A stretch of 64,000 nucleotides of DNA from JAAEPI01 sp964352625 (lineage in GTDB: Bacteria > Bacteroidota > Bacteroidia > Cytophagales > Cyclobacteriaceae). Position 1 is the stretch's first letter. Every line of letters begins with the position of its first letter. Where the stretch lies: assembly GCA_964352625.1 (NCBI GenBank), contig CAYGSD010000002.1, positions 321,465-385,464 of the forward strand, read 5' to 3'. Positions 62,275-64,000 of this stretch are shown here, one piece after another. A program made the translations under genes and the position numbers. The notes beneath the pieces were generated by a model that was not told where the DNA came from, did no database searches, and saw nothing but the letters and a program-made list of their open reading frames with translations.

Positions 62275-62682
62275 CTAAACCTTCAACAGTCGCGCTTTCT
62301 GTACTGCTTGTGTGCGACGGCTCACGCCCATTTTGGAGTAGATGTTTGATAGGTGTGTTTTGATGGTGTTGAGTGACACAAAAAGTCGGTCCGCAATTTC
62401 CTGATTAGAGCAACCGTCGGAGAGCAACTGGAGTACTTCCGTTTCTCGCTCACTCAAGCCTAGGTCAGATGCATCTATTGTTTCCTTTTTTCCTTTCAGT
62501 AACTGAGAGCCGAACCAAATCCCCAGCCCAAGAAACAAAATACCAATAACCCCAATGGCCAATTCCAAACGGATCTGCTGAAGCACGGCTTTGTATTGGA
62601 TGATTTGGAGGATGATAAGCAGCCCACCCATGATCAGGCCATAGATCCAATACGAACGGTCGATTTTGAGTTGCTTTTTCAT
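62275..62682 (-). CDS. Membrane-anchored LuxR-type (GerE helix-turn-helix) regulator
   Basis: 135 residues. Two membrane helices (~13-30 YGLIMGGLLIILQII; ~40-60 LAIGVIGILFLGLGIWFGS) are followed by a LuxR/GerE DNA-binding domain: LGLSERETEVLQLLSDGCSN, QEIADRLFVSLNTIKTHLSN. No receiver or ligand domain is present, so the membrane part may be the sensor, possibly with the DUF4199 partner encoded next to it. Confidence 0.9.
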   Translation of the reverse strand: MKKQLKIDRSYWIYGLIMGGLLIILQIIQYKAVLQQIRLELAIGVIGILFLGLGIWFGSQLLKGKKETIDASDLGLSERETEVLQLLSDGCSNQEIADRLFVSLNTIKTHLSNIYSKMGVSRRTQAVQKARLLKV

Positions 62683-62748
62683 GGACGACTTATCCTCTCA
62701 ATGAGAAATGTAAGATAATGAGGCTATGGAAATTCGGTTTGCCCGCTT

Positions 62749-62785
62749 CGTTATTTCGAGGGAAGTGCAGCAAAGAGAAATTTCC
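62749..62785 (+). repeat. Dispersed GCAGCGAAGA-type intergenic repeat, copy 3
   Basis: CGTTATTTCGAGGGAAGTG followed by CAGCAAAGAGAAATTTCC. Lies in the 185-base spacer between the LuxR-type and DUF808 genes. Confidence 0.55.
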
Positions 62786-62867
62786 TTCGAATCAAGCTTT
62801 CATGGATATACGAAGTGTAGGTACAACCTATGCTTAGGTAGGGCCAGTGTTTCGACCTAGTAAATTC

Positions 62868-63785
62868 TTACTTAACCTTTAGTTTCATCTTGACTAGCTC
62901 ACTTAATGGTTTAACGATGGAGCGAATCTTCTTCACTCCAGCGACAATGAGTAAGACGACAAAACCTATAACGAGCCCAACGAGAAATTCGAATATGAAG
63001 CCGGGAATGTGGATGACCTCCTCAAGGTGATGCACGAAGCTTAGGTTGTGTACAAATAGCCCCCCTGATACAAGGAGCAAGGCGATGGTTCCGATCACTG
63101 ACAGACTCTTGATCACCTTCGGTAGTGACCAAACTAACGATTTACCTACCTTGTCCGAGAAGGTATTGTTTTCAGGATTAAGTTGGATCAACCTCAGCCC
63201 TAAATCATCCATACGCACGATCAGTGCCACAATTCCATAAACGCCCACTGTAGCCAGCAGCGCGATGAAAGAGACTACCAATATTTGAATTTTTAGTGGT
63301 TCTTCTGACACGGACCCCAAGGCGATCATCACGATCTCGACCGAAAGAATAAAGTCAGTGACTATCGCTGACTTCACCTTTTGCTTTTCTAAGGCTAGCA
63401 CTTCTTCCTTGGTTTTGTTTTCTAATGTCTCGTGATCACTACGATGTGTATGGGGGACGAAAAATTCATAGATTTTTTCGGCTCCTTCGCACGCGAGGTA
63501 CAGTCCCCCCGCCACCAAAATGAAGGTAATGGCCGCTGGCAAGAAGGCAATCAACAAAAAGGCAAAAGGCAGAATGATCACCTTGTTGATTAGCGATCCT
63601 TTCGTGATGGCCCATAATGCAGGGAGCTCTCTGGAGGCCATAAAACCAGAAGATTTTTCGGCATTCACGGCCAGATCATCGCCGAGGATACCGGCCGTTT
63701 TCTTTCCCGCCAATTTGCTCATTACGGCCACATCATCCATGAGTGTGGCTATATCATCTAATATCGCAAAAAATCCAGAGGCCAT
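62868..63785 (-). CDS. DUF808 (YedI-like) inner-membrane protein
   Basis: 305 residues. The DUF808 start ASGFFAILDDIATLMDDVAVMSKLAGKKTAGILGDDLAVNA (here split as ASGFFAILDDIATLMDDVAV and KKTAGILGDDLAVNAE) is diagnostic. About six membrane helices follow (IILPFAFLLIAFLPAAITFI; ILVVSFIALLATVGVYGIVAL). Function unknown. Stands alone. Confidence 0.93.
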   Translation of the reverse strand: MASGFFAILDDIATLMDDVAVMSKLAGKKTAGILGDDLAVNAEKSSGFMASRELPALWAITKGSLINKVIILPFAFLLIAFLPAAITFILVAGGLYLACEGAEKIYEFFVPHTHRSDHETLENKTKEEVLALEKQKVKSAIVTDFILSVEIVMIALGSVSEEPLKIQILVVSFIALLATVGVYGIVALIVRMDDLGLRLIQLNPENNTFSDKVGKSLVWSLPKVIKSLSVIGTIALLLVSGGLFVHNLSFVHHLEEVIHIPGFIFEFLVGLVIGFVVLLIVAGVKKIRSIVKPLSELVKMKLKVK

Positions 63786-63906
63786 AGGTCGTCTTTGCCG
63801 GCTAAAATATGGGAAAGCGGTAGCATAGAAAATGGGTTGTTACTTTATCTTTTTTCTCCACCACTCCATGTGAGGAAACTTTTAGCGAGAAGGAGGGAGG
63901 CTTCTT

Positions 63907-63930
63907 GGTACTTTAAAATCCGTACTCCCG
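63907..63930 (+). repeat. Dispersed repeat, copy B
   Basis: Matches 54097-54120 at 20 of 24 bases, and is followed by a variable stretch and CGGGGCT as in copy A. The last 215 bases of the window (63786-64000) hold this repeat and no recognisable gene. Confidence 0.6.
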
Positions 63931-64000
63931 CTCGCACTTCGTTTGATCGGGGCTTTTATGTTAGCGAAGTATTGAAAAAGGTCAATAGCTTGAATGTTAA

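Noticed and set aside
1..64000. CRISPR array, rRNA operon or prophage
   Set aside because: No regularly spaced repeats, no rRNA core sequences and no phage structural or integrase genes were seen on either strand.

Overview
The window looks like a chromosomal segment of a marine-type member of the Bacteroidota, most likely the order Cytophagales (inference). Supporting signs are a SusC/SusD pair, C-terminal sorting domains of the type IX secretion system, TAnnTTTG-type promoter boxes instead of sigma70 boxes, few Shine-Dalgarno sites, and Bacteroidota-typical families (DUF4199, DUF3127, DUF2911, SiaB/SiaC family proteins). No phage, transposase, integrase or CRISPR array was seen. The left edge cuts into dnaE.

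Layout. 1-4496: DNA polymerase III alpha with a fused proofreading exonuclease, then a small VOC protein. 4503-12048: the most unusual region. A three-gene AT-rich cassette (secreted TPR/MORN-variant protein, DUF3857-transglutaminase, and a catalytically degraded partner) lies between two copies of the first 141 bases of a transsulfuration-enzyme gene. The upstream copy is a dead fragment and the downstream copy starts the intact gene. 13046-17141: small secreted proteins, a polyprenyl diphosphate synthase and cystathionine beta-synthase. 17142-34430: a long unit of SusC, SusD, three paralogous FG-GAP/ASPIC-UnbV lipoproteins, a GyrI-like protein and a vanadium haloperoxidase-type lipoprotein. 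A perfect LacI-type palindrome lies upstream.

34568-41025: a type IX cargo protein followed by housekeeping and envelope genes (LOG phosphoribohydrolase, EVE protein, heptosyltransferase-like GT9, sulfotransferase-like protein, Pth, YihY/BrkB membrane protein). 41020-48641: a signalling island with SiaC-, SiaB- and SiaA-like partner-switch proteins around a histidine kinase and a response regulator whose PP2C domain has lost its metal ligands. 48782-53926: small DUF proteins, an SSB-tailed OB protein, a cytochrome-like lipoprotein, tRNA-Val(GAC) and valS. 53927-64000: gene-sparse spacers with dispersed repeats, plus a PLP enzyme, a beta-lactamase-fold hydrolase, an AraC regulator, an M50-like membrane protease, a secreted Cys/His protein, a membrane LuxR/DUF4199 pair and a DUF808 protein.

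Connections. The cystathionine gamma-type enzyme and cystathionine beta-synthase together would form a transsulfuration route. The SusCD unit probably imports an unidentified substrate under LacI-family control by a regulator outside the window. The Sia-like island probably couples a membrane sensor to reversible SiaC phosphorylation; its output is not visible. Starts were moved from TTG to a nearby ATG where the ATG gave a better N-terminus; such choices are noted.
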